Origin: an uncultured Spirochaetaceae bacterium
Lineage (GTDB): Bacteria > Spirochaetota > Spirochaetia > Sphaerochaetales > Sphaerochaetaceae
Direction: 5' to 3'
Length of the DNA: 48,335 nt
NCBI GenBank assembly: GCA_944389065.1
Contig: CALXKZ010000086.1
Location: forward strand, 1-48,335
Position 1 is the stretch's first letter, and each line of letters begins with the position of its first letter. Shown one piece after another: positions 8,007 through 16,143 of the stretch. Both the position numbers and the translations under genes were made by a program. A model generated the notes under the pieces. The model saw nothing but the letters and a program-made list of their open reading frames with translations, was not told the DNA's origin and did not search any database.

Positions 8007-9989
8007 TCAATCGGACACGATCCTGCTTTTGAGCCCCACTGGCTCGAAAGCGATTCCGTGACCGGTAAAATACTTTGTGAAGAACTCATAATAATTGAGC
8101 CTGAGGGACTGTATGCCTGCAGACATTCCCTCAAGAACTATCACGAGCACATTGCCAAGAAGCGCGATGATGACAAAAGCGACTGCACTTCCAGGAAGCG
8201 CTGCAAGCTGGTAGAAAGCCATCATTAGCGATGCATGCGCTATTCCAAGACCTGCGACTCTCATGAAAGAGAGAGTATTCGAAAGAAGCCCGGAGAATAT
8301 CTCAAGAACCTCGACAAGAAACTCCATGATGGTGCTAAGGAGAAGATGGGATACACTACCGGCATCCTCTCCCTTCCTCTTTCTGATAACAAACTCAAGA
8401 GGCTCCTTTATGATAATCAGCACAAGACATGCTGAAATAAGCGGCATGAACCATTCAGCTGATGGGAATACTCTGTATCCTGAGCGGACAAAGCCATATG
8501 CAAACCATATTCCCGCAGCATATAGCACTCCGCCGACGATTCCGTTCTTATCGAAGATAAGCTCGATGTACCTCTTTTTTCTGAAAAGGTTTATCCAGTT
8601 GAGCACAAGCCCGAGGTATATAACGCCTATTCCAAAGAATATCGTTATGGCAAGAATGTCGTACACCGAATTTATAAGTCCAGGAACGGGCTCACCTTCA
8701 ACCACTGCATCAAATGGGAACCATAGGGCCGGGATCTGGATGCCGAAGCATGATCCGAAAAGAAGGCCGCCGACCATGGAAGCAGGACCAAGATAGATCA
8801 GGAGAGTACACAGATACCTTGATATAAGGCCATCCTTCTTCTCCGGATGCTTTTTGTAGACAGCGCTCCCGATGATGCCTGCAAGAAGCAGCACCAGCCC
8901 CTGTCCGACATCCGCGAACATGAGCATGAACATCAGCATATAGGCAACAGCTGTGAATGGTGTCGGATTTATAGAACCATATTCAGGGGTGCTGTAGTTA
9001 TCGACCATGCGCTGGAAGGGGCGGAGGATCTTAGGCGACTTCATCGCAACGGGAACTTCCTCGCGAGGAAGCGAGTCTGCATCCGTCCATTCGACTATCG
9101 AAACACCTTTTGTCGTATCATAGATTATCCTTGATATATCATCGGCATACTCTGCAGGAACCCATCCTGAGAAGAGCGTTGTGTTCTTCGTATATGAAAA
9201 ACATGACTCAACATGCTCGCAGAGCTCATGGACACGGACATTCGTCCACATCGGAACAAGCTTGTCACTGCTTTCCAGGATCTTCGCCTTGGCATCCTCG
9301 GAAAGAGAGGATAGCTTCCTGCTGATCTCCGCAGAGAGCGAACGGGCTTTGCCAAGAGCTTCAGGGAGGGCATTCTTCTGAGTCTCAGGATCCGAGCTCT
9401 CTGCCCATCCGAACTTGTCCATCAGATCCGAAACGCGCTGTGAATCACGGCGGAACGTCAGCGATATATAAGGCTCAGCATCAAAAAGGTATACACCATC
9501 GATAAGCTGAAGACGCGAAAGAAGATCCTTTGCGCTTCCATGGGTTATCATACCGGTTCTGAGATCAAGATACTCATTCTTTCCCTCTGCTGCATAGCGC
9601 TGTATCTCTGCGTAGCTGAGCATCTTCTCATTCAGATCCTTCTGCTCGGCCCTTATCGTCTGCAGCGATCCGGAAAGCCTGTCAAGGAACCTTCTGTATG
9701 CTTCCATATCAAGCTGGGGAAGCGCGTCGATATCCACACTCTCGATATCCGGAAGGGGAATACCGGCTTCCCTCATAAGCGTCTCTATTCTGACCCTTGT
9801 ATCCGTAAGGGCCGCACGCGGAATAGATGAAGAATGGGAGGAAAGCCTCGACATCTTATCTGCAGGAAGGGAATCTATATGGACGAACTCCATAACTCCT
9901 TTCCTGAGAAGCGCACGGACAACGCTGTCCCTATCATTCTCCATGACAACCGCAGTAAGCATCTTCATCTTCTGGGTAAACATGCTCAT
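8007..9989 (-). CDS. atpI: V-type ATP synthase subunit I (membrane stator)
   Basis: The large membrane stator, 660 residues. The N-terminal half (1-320) is a soluble, coiled-coil-rich arm. The C-terminal half has about eight membrane helices, including FTAVAYMLMFMLMFADVGQG, a family hallmark, and a helix with SFMRVAGLGIAHA carrying the arginine thought to face the c-ring glutamate. It forms the ion half-channels with K. The start overlaps the C gene by 4 bases. Confidence 0.95.
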   Translation of the reverse strand: MSMFTQKMKMLTAVVMENDRDSVVRALLRKGVMEFVHIDSLPADKMSRLSSHSSSIPRAALTDTRVRIETLMREAGIPLPDIESVDIDALPQLDMEAYRRFLDRLSGSLQTIRAEQKDLNEKMLSYAEIQRYAAEGKNEYLDLRTGMITHGSAKDLLSRLQLIDGVYLFDAEPYISLTFRRDSQRVSDLMDKFGWAESSDPETQKNALPEALGKARSLSAEISRKLSSLSEDAKAKILESSDKLVPMWTNVRVHELCEHVESCFSYTKNTTLFSGWVPAEYADDISRIIYDTTKGVSIVEWTDADSLPREEVPVAMKSPKILRPFQRMVDNYSTPEYGSINPTPFTAVAYMLMFMLMFADVGQGLVLLLAGIIGSAVYKKHPEKKDGLISRYLCTLLIYLGPASMVGGLLFGSCFGIQIPALWFPFDAVVEGEPVPGLINSVYDILAITIFFGIGVIYLGLVLNWINLFRKKRYIELIFDKNGIVGGVLYAAGIWFAYGFVRSGYRVFPSAEWFMPLISACLVLIIIKEPLEFVIRKRKGEDAGSVSHLLLSTIMEFLVEVLEIFSGLLSNTLSFMRVAGLGIAHASLMMAFYQLAALPGSAVAFVIIALLGNVLVIVLEGMSAGIQSLRLNYYEFFTKYFTGHGIAFEPVGLKSRIVSD

Positions 9990-11089
9990 AAGCCCAAAGC
10001 CTCCCTGATCTTCCCTTCATCCCAGTTATAGCTCTTCGCGGAAAGCACAGCCTGTATCAGGCTATCCTCCTGACGCTCAAGGAAGAAATACGATAACACG
10101 ACACCGATCGAGAATGGCTTTGAAAGAAGAAGGCGCTGATAAGCCTTGGCCCTCCATTTCGCAAGATAATCCTCAATGAGCATTATCTGCCTGGCATTCT
10201 CCTCCATCGTAGTGAAATCATCGGCAGCACGCCTTATATTATCTATCTCATCGGATATTGCCGGATAACGGCGATGCACGATATTCCTGAATGCTTGTGT
10301 AAGCTCTTCGCCCGATCTGCAAGCCTTTTTCCTTACAACCTCTCTCCCGATATACCCATTGGGGATTATCACATCGGAAAGCGCTATTCCCTCCAGATGG
10401 TAATAGTATCCATACCGGACGAAGATAAGGATATTCTTGAGATCGATATCAGTACTGTAAATCTCCTCCGCAAGCTTTCTGTCAGCAGAAGGAAGCTTAA
10501 TGATCGCACCAGCAAGGTGTGAAAACCACATATGGTCAAGAGCAATCTCAAGAGGGAAAAGCCCTGTCGAGGAAAGCGATTCAAATGAAAATGCGGAAAG
10601 CACGTCATTGTATGGAGAGGAGGAAACCGCAGAAAGGATGTCTCCGAATGACTCTGCATTCGTTATCCTATCATAATCTATCGGATGCACGATAAGCGTA
10701 CGGCAGATATACTTAGCACGCTCTGAAATGCTGTGGTGCATGATTGCTCCGGAATACCAGAGCCTTATCGCGGTCTTCAGATTCTCTATCTCAAGCTTCT
10801 CGAGAAGGACTGTCATGAAGAATGAGCTTTCCTCCGGAAGGAAAGGAACGACCTCTCTATACGATTCTATCTGCTCCTCCAGAAGAGAAAGCTCTGCCGC
10901 CTCCAGATCTCCGGTGCTTCTATATACCTCCGCAATATGCTGATGTCTTGTGCCATCAAGCTTTGCGACTGCCTCAACAAGCGTCGGAGCCTTGATCATA
11001 TCATCAATAATGGATGAAGACCGCATTATACCGATGCGCGCTCTCAGACGTGCATTGATATACGCATAATCAGAAACCCTGCTCATCAT
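9986..11089 (-). CDS. atpC: V-type ATP synthase subunit C
   Basis: The subunit that sits on the c-ring and connects it to the central stalk, 367 residues, all helical. Features of the family visible here are the early YAYINARLRARIG, YRKIVP-like EVVPFLPE, and the repeated bundle units ending in VLSYFFLERQEDSLIQAVLSAK. It overlaps H upstream and I downstream by 4 bases each. In many bacterial V-ATPase operons C follows E; here it precedes I. Confidence 0.9.
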   Translation of the reverse strand: MMSRVSDYAYINARLRARIGIMRSSSIIDDMIKAPTLVEAVAKLDGTRHQHIAEVYRSTGDLEAAELSLLEEQIESYREVVPFLPEESSFFMTVLLEKLEIENLKTAIRLWYSGAIMHHSISERAKYICRTLIVHPIDYDRITNAESFGDILSAVSSSPYNDVLSAFSFESLSSTGLFPLEIALDHMWFSHLAGAIIKLPSADRKLAEEIYSTDIDLKNILIFVRYGYYYHLEGIALSDVIIPNGYIGREVVRKKACRSGEELTQAFRNIVHRRYPAISDEIDNIRRAADDFTTMEENARQIMLIEDYLAKWRAKAYQRLLLSKPFSIGVVLSYFFLERQEDSLIQAVLSAKSYNWDEGKIREALGL

Positions 11090-11415
11090 TCACCCTGCAC
11101 TGCCGTGCTGAGTATACGCCCGACAATGCGATCTGCTGCTCTGTCAAGGACCGCAGGATCAATCTGGTTCTCTCCGGATAGTATTCTGTTCCTTTCTTCC
11201 TCATACATTGCAAGGTGGGATTCAAGCAGGGCCTCTGCCGCATCGACATCACCCTGTCCTGTCTTCCTTGCCTCGTCAAGCGCATCGGAAACAAGCTTCG
11301 CAGCTTTATCATTTGCAGAAGCCAGAATCGAAGAGGCTTCCTTATGTGCATTCTCTATGATTTTCTCTGCCTCATCCTCTACAGAGAGGATGCCGTCAAT
11401 CACACCACTTTGCAT
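11086..11415 (-). CDS. atpH: V-type ATP synthase peripheral stalk subunit H/G
   Basis: A 109-residue charged, alanine-rich coiled-coil protein that begins MQSGVIDGILSVEDEAEKII and fits the H/G partner of subunit E. The start chosen at 11415 has GGAG eight bases upstream. An in-frame ATG-containing extension to 11457 would run through the promoter and is less likely. It is the first gene of the operon. Sequence conservation in this family is low, so the call relies on length, helical pattern and operon position. Confidence 0.8.
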   Translation of the reverse strand: MQSGVIDGILSVEDEAEKIIENAHKEASSILASANDKAAKLVSDALDEARKTGQGDVDAAEALLESHLAMYEEERNRILSGENQIDPAVLDRAADRIVGRILSTAVQGE

Positions 11416-11427
11416 ATGCACTCCATT

Positions 11428-11457
11428 ATTGTAACACTTTGCATAATGTGATACCAA
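11428..11457 (-). promoter_or_regulatory. Candidate promoter of the V-ATPase operon
   Basis: TTGGTA (11452-11457), an 18-base spacer and TACAAT (11428-11433) lie just before atpH, giving a leader of about 12 bases that holds the GGAG ribosome site. A consensus TTGACA also lies 12-13 bases further upstream, but no -10 at standard spacing was found for it. Confidence 0.5.
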
Positions 11458-11471
11458 TTGTCAAGCAATGC

Positions 11472-11491
11472 ATATCAAACATATTTGATAT
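11472..11491. repeat. Inverted repeat upstream of the V-ATPase promoter
   Basis: ATATCAAA and TTTGATAT form perfect arms around a CATA centre. The AT-rich spacer around it (11458-11560) has no gene. It is a possible operator; no regulator is assigned. Confidence 0.5.
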
Positions 11492-11560
11492 AGTTAATTA
11501 ATTATTACTGTATTGTATTAATATTATTAATTACATATTTTCATATATAATTCAGCGTAT

Positions 11561-11591
11561 AAAAAATATTGCTATGCGATTGCATCGGCAA
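11561..11591 (-). terminator. Probable intrinsic terminator of the reductase gene
   Basis: On the minus strand an imperfect stem (TTGC/GCAA and ATGC/GCAT with a small bulge) overlaps the stop codon and is followed by six T residues. Confidence 0.5.
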
Positions 11592-12087
11592 ATACATCCA
11601 CTTTCTGCAGGACTTTCTGGAACACCTCTTCATTTCCCTCGGGAGTTCCTACACCGAGAAAACTGTACTCCATGCCAAGATACTCCGCCATCTCTGCAAA
11701 CTGCCGAGAAAGGATTGTGTACTCCGCATCGCTGTCATCAGCCTCTCCATTCATTATCACCACAAGCTTCTTTCCTCTGAGATCCTCTGCCTTGAGCGCA
11801 TATAGTCTGTCGATCACGACCTTGATCTGGGCTGTCGTCTGCCACCAGTACACAGGGGATATAAGAACAAGCCCATCAGATGATCTGATTCTCTCCAGCA
11901 CAGATGGCATGTCATCGTTCTGCACACACCGTCCATCTCCTTTCCCCTTGCAGTACCCGCATGCCCTGCATGGACCGGCGTTAAGAGAACGCGCATAGAT
12001 AAGCTCTGCCCCTGTCAGAGCAGAAATTCTCTCTGCGATCCTATCTGAATACATTCCTTTCCTAGGACTTCCTGCTATGGCTATCAT
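11572..12087 (-). CDS. Flavodoxin-like NAD(P)H-dependent FMN reductase
   Basis: A 171-residue NADPH-dependent FMN reductase or iron-sulfur flavoprotein-like protein. It opens with the flavin phosphate loop IAGSPRKGMYSDRIA. It also has the cysteine cluster CRACGYCKGKGDGRCVQNDDM, typical of the group that keeps a CxxCxxC-like segment, and LVLISPVYWWQTTAQIKVVIDRL, the loop that packs on the isoalloxazine ring. The start at 12087 has an excellent ribosome site (GGAGG); a longer reading frame to 12162 is unnecessary. It begins inside the 3' end of the upstream ABC ATPase gene (26-base overlap), so it is the last gene of that short operon. Its electron acceptor is unknown. Confidence 0.85.
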   Translation of the reverse strand: MIAIAGSPRKGMYSDRIAERISALTGAELIYARSLNAGPCRACGYCKGKGDGRCVQNDDMPSVLERIRSSDGLVLISPVYWWQTTAQIKVVIDRLYALKAEDLRGKKLVVIMNGEADDSDAEYTILSRQFAEMAEYLGMEYSFLGVGTPEGNEEVFQKVLQKVDVFADAIA

Positions 12088-12739
12088 TGAGTTTACCTCC
12101 TTCCATATAGATAATACGATCTGAAATATACTCAAGAGCAAGTGTATCATGGCTGATGACAATCAGCGATGAATCTATTGAATCAAGAAGGGACAGTATC
12201 CCGGACCTGAGGGAGGCATCAAGCGATGATGTGATCTCATCGCATATCAGGATTTCAGGTTTCAATGCAAGTGCTCTGGCTATCGCTATCCTGGCCTTCT
12301 CTCCTCCGGAGAATTCTCCCGGTCGCTTATCCATATCCTCGATCCTCAGACTCACACTATCCAGAATAGGGGCAAGATAATCATCCTCTGATCCAGATAT
12401 CATATGGTTGTATTCAGCGCCTTCAAGGATTATATCCCTGGCCTTCATCCTCTCATCAAGCGTTGTTCCGGGATCCTGGAATATCATCTGTATGGGAAGC
12501 CTGGCTTTTCTCAGTTTTCCCGGAGGAAGCGAAAGAAGATCCATTCCTTTGAATATGACAGATCCGGAATCCGGAGTTGCAAGACCGAGGATGCATTTCA
12601 TAAGCGTTGTCTTTCCAGACCCTGATTTCCCGGAAATACCGAGATGCTCTCCCTTCTCAAGGGAAAAAGAAGCATCAGACACGATGGTCTTCCCGCCGTA
12701 GCTTTTAAAGATATTCCTCACGGCAAGCGCATCATGCAC
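12062..12739 (-). CDS. ABC ATPase, DppF/OppF type
   Basis: The ATP-binding subunit of a peptide/nickel-type importer, about 225 residues. Walker A is SGKSGSGKTT, the Q loop is in MIFQDPGTTLDERM, the signature is FSGGEKARIAIARAL, Walker B runs into ICDEITSSLDAS and the switch is VISHD. The start is placed at a GTG (12739) seven bases after a strong GGAGG, overlapping the previous gene by 8 bases. An upstream in-frame start at 12826 would need 29 extra residues overlapping the partner. It lacks the C-terminal oligopeptide-binding extension that its partner has. No permease or binding protein lies beside it. Confidence 0.87.
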   Translation of the reverse strand: MHDALAVRNIFKSYGGKTIVSDASFSLEKGEHLGISGKSGSGKTTLMKCILGLATPDSGSVIFKGMDLLSLPPGKLRKARLPIQMIFQDPGTTLDERMKARDIILEGAEYNHMISGSEDDYLAPILDSVSLRIEDMDKRPGEFSGGEKARIAIARALALKPEILICDEITSSLDASLRSGILSLLDSIDSSLIVISHDTLALEYISDRIIYMEGGKLNDSHSRKS

Positions 12740-13652
12740 GGATACACCTCCAAGAGTGGCTGCCGGAGAATCTGATATCCATTGGCCTTGAGCAGTCTTC
12801 AATACAGTATGGGCACCTTGATGCAAATGAGCAGCCTATCACCTCATCACAAGGTCGTGGCATATGTCCCTTGATTGAGAAGAGCTTCCCTGATTGATCC
12901 TGAACGAGTTCTGAAGAACGCAGAAGAAGCTCGGTATACGGATGCTTTGGAGAATGGATGACATCATAGGCATCTCCCTCTTCAACAGTCTGCCCGCCGT
13001 GCATCACAATAATGCGGGAAGCATACTGGGAAGCAAGAGCAAGATCATGAGTGATCATCAGGACAGAAGATTCCCTGGCCATGGCCATCTGCATCACAAG
13101 ATCCATTATCATATGGGCATTCTCATCATCTAGAGACGATGTGATTTCATCAGCAATAAGAAGCCGGGGTTCTGGAGCCATTGCAAAAGCGGCAAGCGCC
13201 CGCTGTCTCATTCCCCCGGAAAGCTCATAGGGATACTTGTCAAAAGCATCTGCAATACCTGCATCAGATAAGAGTCCAAGCACAGCTTCATCCGAGCACT
13301 CCAATCCATTTATCCTAAGAACCGTTTTGATCTGATGGCCTATAGTGTAAACGGGATTGAGTGCTTCAGCTGCACTCTGAAGCATCAGCATAATCCCCCT
13401 TCCCCTGATATTGCCCATATCCATATCAGAGGAAAGAAGATCCTGTCCTTCGAAAACAATGCTTCCGGACGCGGAAAAGCCTTGAGGAAGAAGCCCTGCA
13501 AAGGCAAGAGCTGTCATGCTCTTTCCTGATCCGGATTCCCCGGACAAAGCAGTAATAGCACCTTTATAAACAGAAAAGGAAGACGACCGCACGATCTCTT
13601 CCTTTCCTCTATGTATACTCATATTCCTGACAGAAAGAAGAACATTCTCCAT
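12732..13652 (-). CDS. ABC ATPase, DppD/OppD type
   Basis: A 306-residue ATP-binding subunit with Walker A GESGSGKSMT, LNPVYTIGHQI after the Q loop, signature LSGGMRQRALAA, Walker B LLIADEITSSLDD and switch ITHD. After HPYTELLL comes the oligo/dipeptide C-terminal domain with a cysteine cluster (CSFASRCPYCIEDCS then RC). Such clusters bind an iron-sulfur centre in some DppD proteins (family knowledge, not shown here). The H-loop and D-loop look functional. It begins 21 bases after the 3' end of tRNA-Pro with a strong ribosome site, so it is probably transcribed from the tRNA promoter. Confidence 0.88.
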   Translation of the reverse strand: MENVLLSVRNMSIHRGKEEIVRSSSFSVYKGAITALSGESGSGKSMTALAFAGLLPQGFSASGSIVFEGQDLLSSDMDMGNIRGRGIMLMLQSAAEALNPVYTIGHQIKTVLRINGLECSDEAVLGLLSDAGIADAFDKYPYELSGGMRQRALAAFAMAPEPRLLIADEITSSLDDENAHMIMDLVMQMAMARESSVLMITHDLALASQYASRIIVMHGGQTVEEGDAYDVIHSPKHPYTELLLRSSELVQDQSGKLFSIKGHMPRPCDEVIGCSFASRCPYCIEDCSRPMDIRFSGSHSWRCIRA

Positions 13653-13673
13653 ACTCCCCCTCCGTCATTCTAG

Positions 13674-13747
13674 TCGGGCAAGGCGGATTTGAACCGCCGA
13701 CCCCAAGTCCCCCAGACTTGTACGCTAAACCCCTGCGCTATTGCCCG
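13674..13747 (-). tRNA. tRNA-Pro (anticodon GGG)
   Basis: Cloverleaf on the minus strand: acceptor CGGGCAA paired with TTGCCCG, discriminator A, anticodon stem CAAGT/ACTTG with loop CTGGGGG, T arm GGCGG-TTCAAAT-CCGCC. No CCA is encoded. Confidence 0.95.
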
Positions 13748-13759
13748 AGTACGGAAAGC

Positions 13760-13788
13760 AAATTAGCACAATCGGAGGATAGTGTCAA
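13760..13788 (-). promoter_or_regulatory. Promoter of tRNA-Pro and the ABC genes
   Basis: TTGACA (13783-13788) overlaps the stop codon of the FAH gene. A 17-base spacer leads to TAATTT (13760-13765), with TGC as extended -10. The start would lie about 6 bases before the mature tRNA. Confidence 0.7.
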
Positions 13789-14537
13789 ACAACGTGGTTT
13801 CTCAGCACCCCAAGTCCGTCTATCTCAACTTCGACTGTATCACCAGGCTTCATCGGGCTTATACCCCCAGGTGTTCCTGTTATGATCACATCACCAGGTT
13901 CCAGTGTCATTACGGATGACAGATAGCTGACAAGAAAGCCTGGAGTGAATATCAGATGCCTGATATCCGAGGATTGCTTCACATCCCCATTGAGTCTGCA
14001 TTCTATATGGCCGCTTGACGAATCGAAATCCGTATCGATATACGGACCGAGCGGAAGGAATGTATCAAAGCCCTTTGCGATTATCCATTGACCGTCATGA
14101 GGCTGAAGATCTCGTGCTGACACATCGTTTGCGCAGGTGTATCCGAGGATGCAGGAAGGCGCTTCCTCTTCGGAGACAGCATGGCACCTCTTGCCTATAA
14201 CGACAGCAAGCTCTGCCTCATAGTCCACTCTGCTGCTCATCGATGGATATACGATATCGCACTCATGTCCGATCACAGCTGTAGATGGCTTCATGAAGAC
14301 AACCGGAGTTTTCGGTATATCATAGCCGCTCTCCTGGACATGATCACGGTAATTTAGCCCTATGCATAGAATCTTCCCAGGCTTCACTGGCGCAAGAAGC
14401 TTGATATCGCTGAGCTTATAATGCCCTTTATCTACTGTATCATCCTTACAGAATGGTGACCCGATAACTGTTACCGCTTCCCCTTCTATAGAACCATAAT
14501 GCACCTTATCATCAGCTAAGAATCTGCAGATCTTCAT
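13785..14537 (-). CDS. Fumarylacetoacetate hydrolase (FAH) family enzyme
   Basis: A 250-residue FAH-fold enzyme of the 2-keto acid hydratase/hydrolase/isomerase group. It begins MKICRFLADD and has GKILCIGLNYRDH, the metal-binding DYEAELAVVIGK, NDVSARDLQ and the C-terminal GDVIITGTPGG. The two glutamates and the aspartate of the metal site are present. The family includes hydratases, C-C hydrolases and acylpyruvases, so the reaction cannot be fixed. ATG at 14537 is preferred over a TTG at 14543. It is the last gene of the TRAP-linked operon and probably acts on a keto-acid intermediate of that pathway. Confidence 0.88.
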   Translation of the reverse strand: MKICRFLADDKVHYGSIEGEAVTVIGSPFCKDDTVDKGHYKLSDIKLLAPVKPGKILCIGLNYRDHVQESGYDIPKTPVVFMKPSTAVIGHECDIVYPSMSSRVDYEAELAVVIGKRCHAVSEEEAPSCILGYTCANDVSARDLQPHDGQWIIAKGFDTFLPLGPYIDTDFDSSSGHIECRLNGDVKQSSDIRHLIFTPGFLVSYLSSVMTLEPGDVIITGTPGGISPMKPGDTVEVEIDGLGVLRNHVV

Positions 14538-14539
14538 TT

Positions 14540-15247
14540 TCAATACACTCCATCTAGAAATCCCTGAGAAAAAGCTTTCTTTATTTCTGCTTCCAACCTG
14601 TTACATGCTGATATTATACCATCTGGCTGCTGGAATACAGTATATATACCGGTCACAAGCACATTTGCTCCGCCTCGTACACTTGGAATTATATTTGGAT
14701 AATTTATTGCTCCGTCAACATTGATCAGGAACTCAAGATCTTCCTCTTTTCTCATCCTAGAAACCTCATATACACGGCCCACAGTATCATTCATGAATTT
14801 CTGACCAGCAAATCCTGGTTCGACAGCCATAAGAGTAACCATATCAAGCTTGGATATATAAGGCTTTATTACTTCAACTGTCTGAGAAGGATTGATTACT
14901 ACTCCCCCCTTCAGCCCATATGAATGGATACGATCCAATGTACGTATAACAAAAGGAGTACTATCTGCATGGAAACTGATATAATCAGGTTCCACGTCTG
15001 CAATCCGATCAACATAATCTATCGGATCATCAACCATCATATGAACATCAAGGACTGCATCTTCATACCTATCTCTTATATCCTTTAGAATCCGTATCGG
15101 GAAACAAAGATTAGGCACATAATGGCCATCCATGAAATCGATATGGAAAAACCTTACGCCAGCAGAATAAAGCTCCTCTACATCTTTTCCAAGATCCAGA
15201 AGATTTGAATTCGCTAATGATGCTGAATTATAGACAACAGGATTCAT
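14540..15247 (-). CDS. Ribulose-phosphate 3-epimerase family protein
   Basis: A 235-residue TIM-barrel protein of the Rpe/AlsE family. Catalytic landmarks are kept: FHIDFMDGHYVPN (His, Asp, Met), LDVHMMVDDP, MAVEPGFAGQKF and VDGAI with the second aspartate. The N-terminal SILSADF block of Rpe is replaced by SASLANSNLL, which suggests a specialized member acting on another ketose phosphate rather than the housekeeping Rpe. It overlaps the isomerase gene upstream by 4 bases and has a strong ribosome site (GAGGAGG). The substrate is probably a phosphorylated ketose made in the same pathway, yet no sugar kinase lies in the operon. Confidence 0.85.
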   Translation of the reverse strand: MNPVVYNSASLANSNLLDLGKDVEELYSAGVRFFHIDFMDGHYVPNLCFPIRILKDIRDRYEDAVLDVHMMVDDPIDYVDRIADVEPDYISFHADSTPFVIRTLDRIHSYGLKGGVVINPSQTVEVIKPYISKLDMVTLMAVEPGFAGQKFMNDTVGRVYEVSRMRKEEDLEFLINVDGAINYPNIIPSVRGGANVLVTGIYTVFQQPDGIISACNRLEAEIKKAFSQGFLDGVY

Positions 15248-16128
15248 GCATCCTCCTCAAGACAACCGTTCCTTTCCATTGAAGCACGCGTTGTTGCATA
15301 TGCATTATCTATCACCCATTCAGGAGACTGCTGCCAATGGCTGGGCCTGAATGTCTCAATTGAAACCATCCCATTGTATCCACATCCCTTCAGTGTTTTC
15401 AGAAAATCATCGACATCCACGATTCCTTCCCCAGGAAAACATCTTTTATCCTGTCCTCTCTCATTTTCTGGAACATCATCTGCACTATTCAAATGGACAG
15501 AGAAAATTTTCTCAGGCTGTACTTCCTTTATTGCTTTGAAATCATTCTGCCCATTATATAGGAATATATTGTAAGCATCAAAAACAAACCCTACATTAGG
15601 TTCATTCACAGCTCTGACTATCCGATCTGCTGCCTTTATTGTTCTTACACTCGACCTAGGAAATCCTACAAGCTCAAAGCTGAGTTTAATTCCGTAATCC
15701 TCGGCAATCGGAGCGAGAAGGCGCAGCATACGAACACAATCATCAAAAGTCTCTTCCTCGCTTTTTGGATAAGGAATATAATTCGGCCCCTCTCTGAATG
15801 GCGGGACGACAATCATATCATGATCTCCTATCTTTTCTCCGATCTGGCATGCTAACAGAAATTCCGAAAGGAGGAATGTTCCTCTCTTTGTATCATCGGA
15901 AGGAGAAAGGAATCCTTCATACAGATACAATGCGTTGAATGCATGCGGTTTTATATGATTTGAAGCAAAGAAAGATACCAGATCATCGACCCGATGATCC
16001 ATAAGATACCTTGTCAGCATATCAAGCCTTATTTCAATGAAATCAAAGCCAGCTTTCTCACAAAGCACTAAATCCTGTTCAAGAGTCGAACAACCCAATG
16101 CGCAAGCTTCGTTGTAACTTATCTTCAT
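15244..16128 (-). CDS. Sugar isomerase/epimerase, xylose-isomerase-like TIM barrel
   Basis: A 294-residue AP-endonuclease-2/IolE/IolI-type barrel. The metal-ligand positions can be followed: the glutamate in LSFELVGFP, the aspartate in VGFVFDAYNIF, the histidine in IFSVHLNSADD and the final glutamate in MVSIETFRP. Relatives include 2-keto-myo-inositol isomerase, tagatose/psicose 3-epimerases and hydroxypyruvate isomerases, so substrate assignment is open. The neighbouring IolB-like protein favours a cyclitol or deoxy-sugar-acid route. It starts 15 bases after the IolB-like gene with an AAGGAG ribosome site. Confidence 0.85.
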   Translation of the reverse strand: MKISYNEACALGCSTLEQDLVLCEKAGFDFIEIRLDMLTRYLMDHRVDDLVSFFASNHIKPHAFNALYLYEGFLSPSDDTKRGTFLLSEFLLACQIGEKIGDHDMIVVPPFREGPNYIPYPKSEEETFDDCVRMLRLLAPIAEDYGIKLSFELVGFPRSSVRTIKAADRIVRAVNEPNVGFVFDAYNIFLYNGQNDFKAIKEVQPEKIFSVHLNSADDVPENERGQDKRCFPGEGIVDVDDFLKTLKGCGYNGMVSIETFRPSHWQQSPEWVIDNAYATTRASMERNGCLEEDA

Positions 16129-16143
16129 TTTCAGTATCTCCTT

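Noticed and set aside
12740..12826. Longer N-terminus for the DppF-type ATPase
   Set aside because: A GTG at 12739 has an ideal ribosome site, and the extra residues would overlap the partner gene without family similarity.
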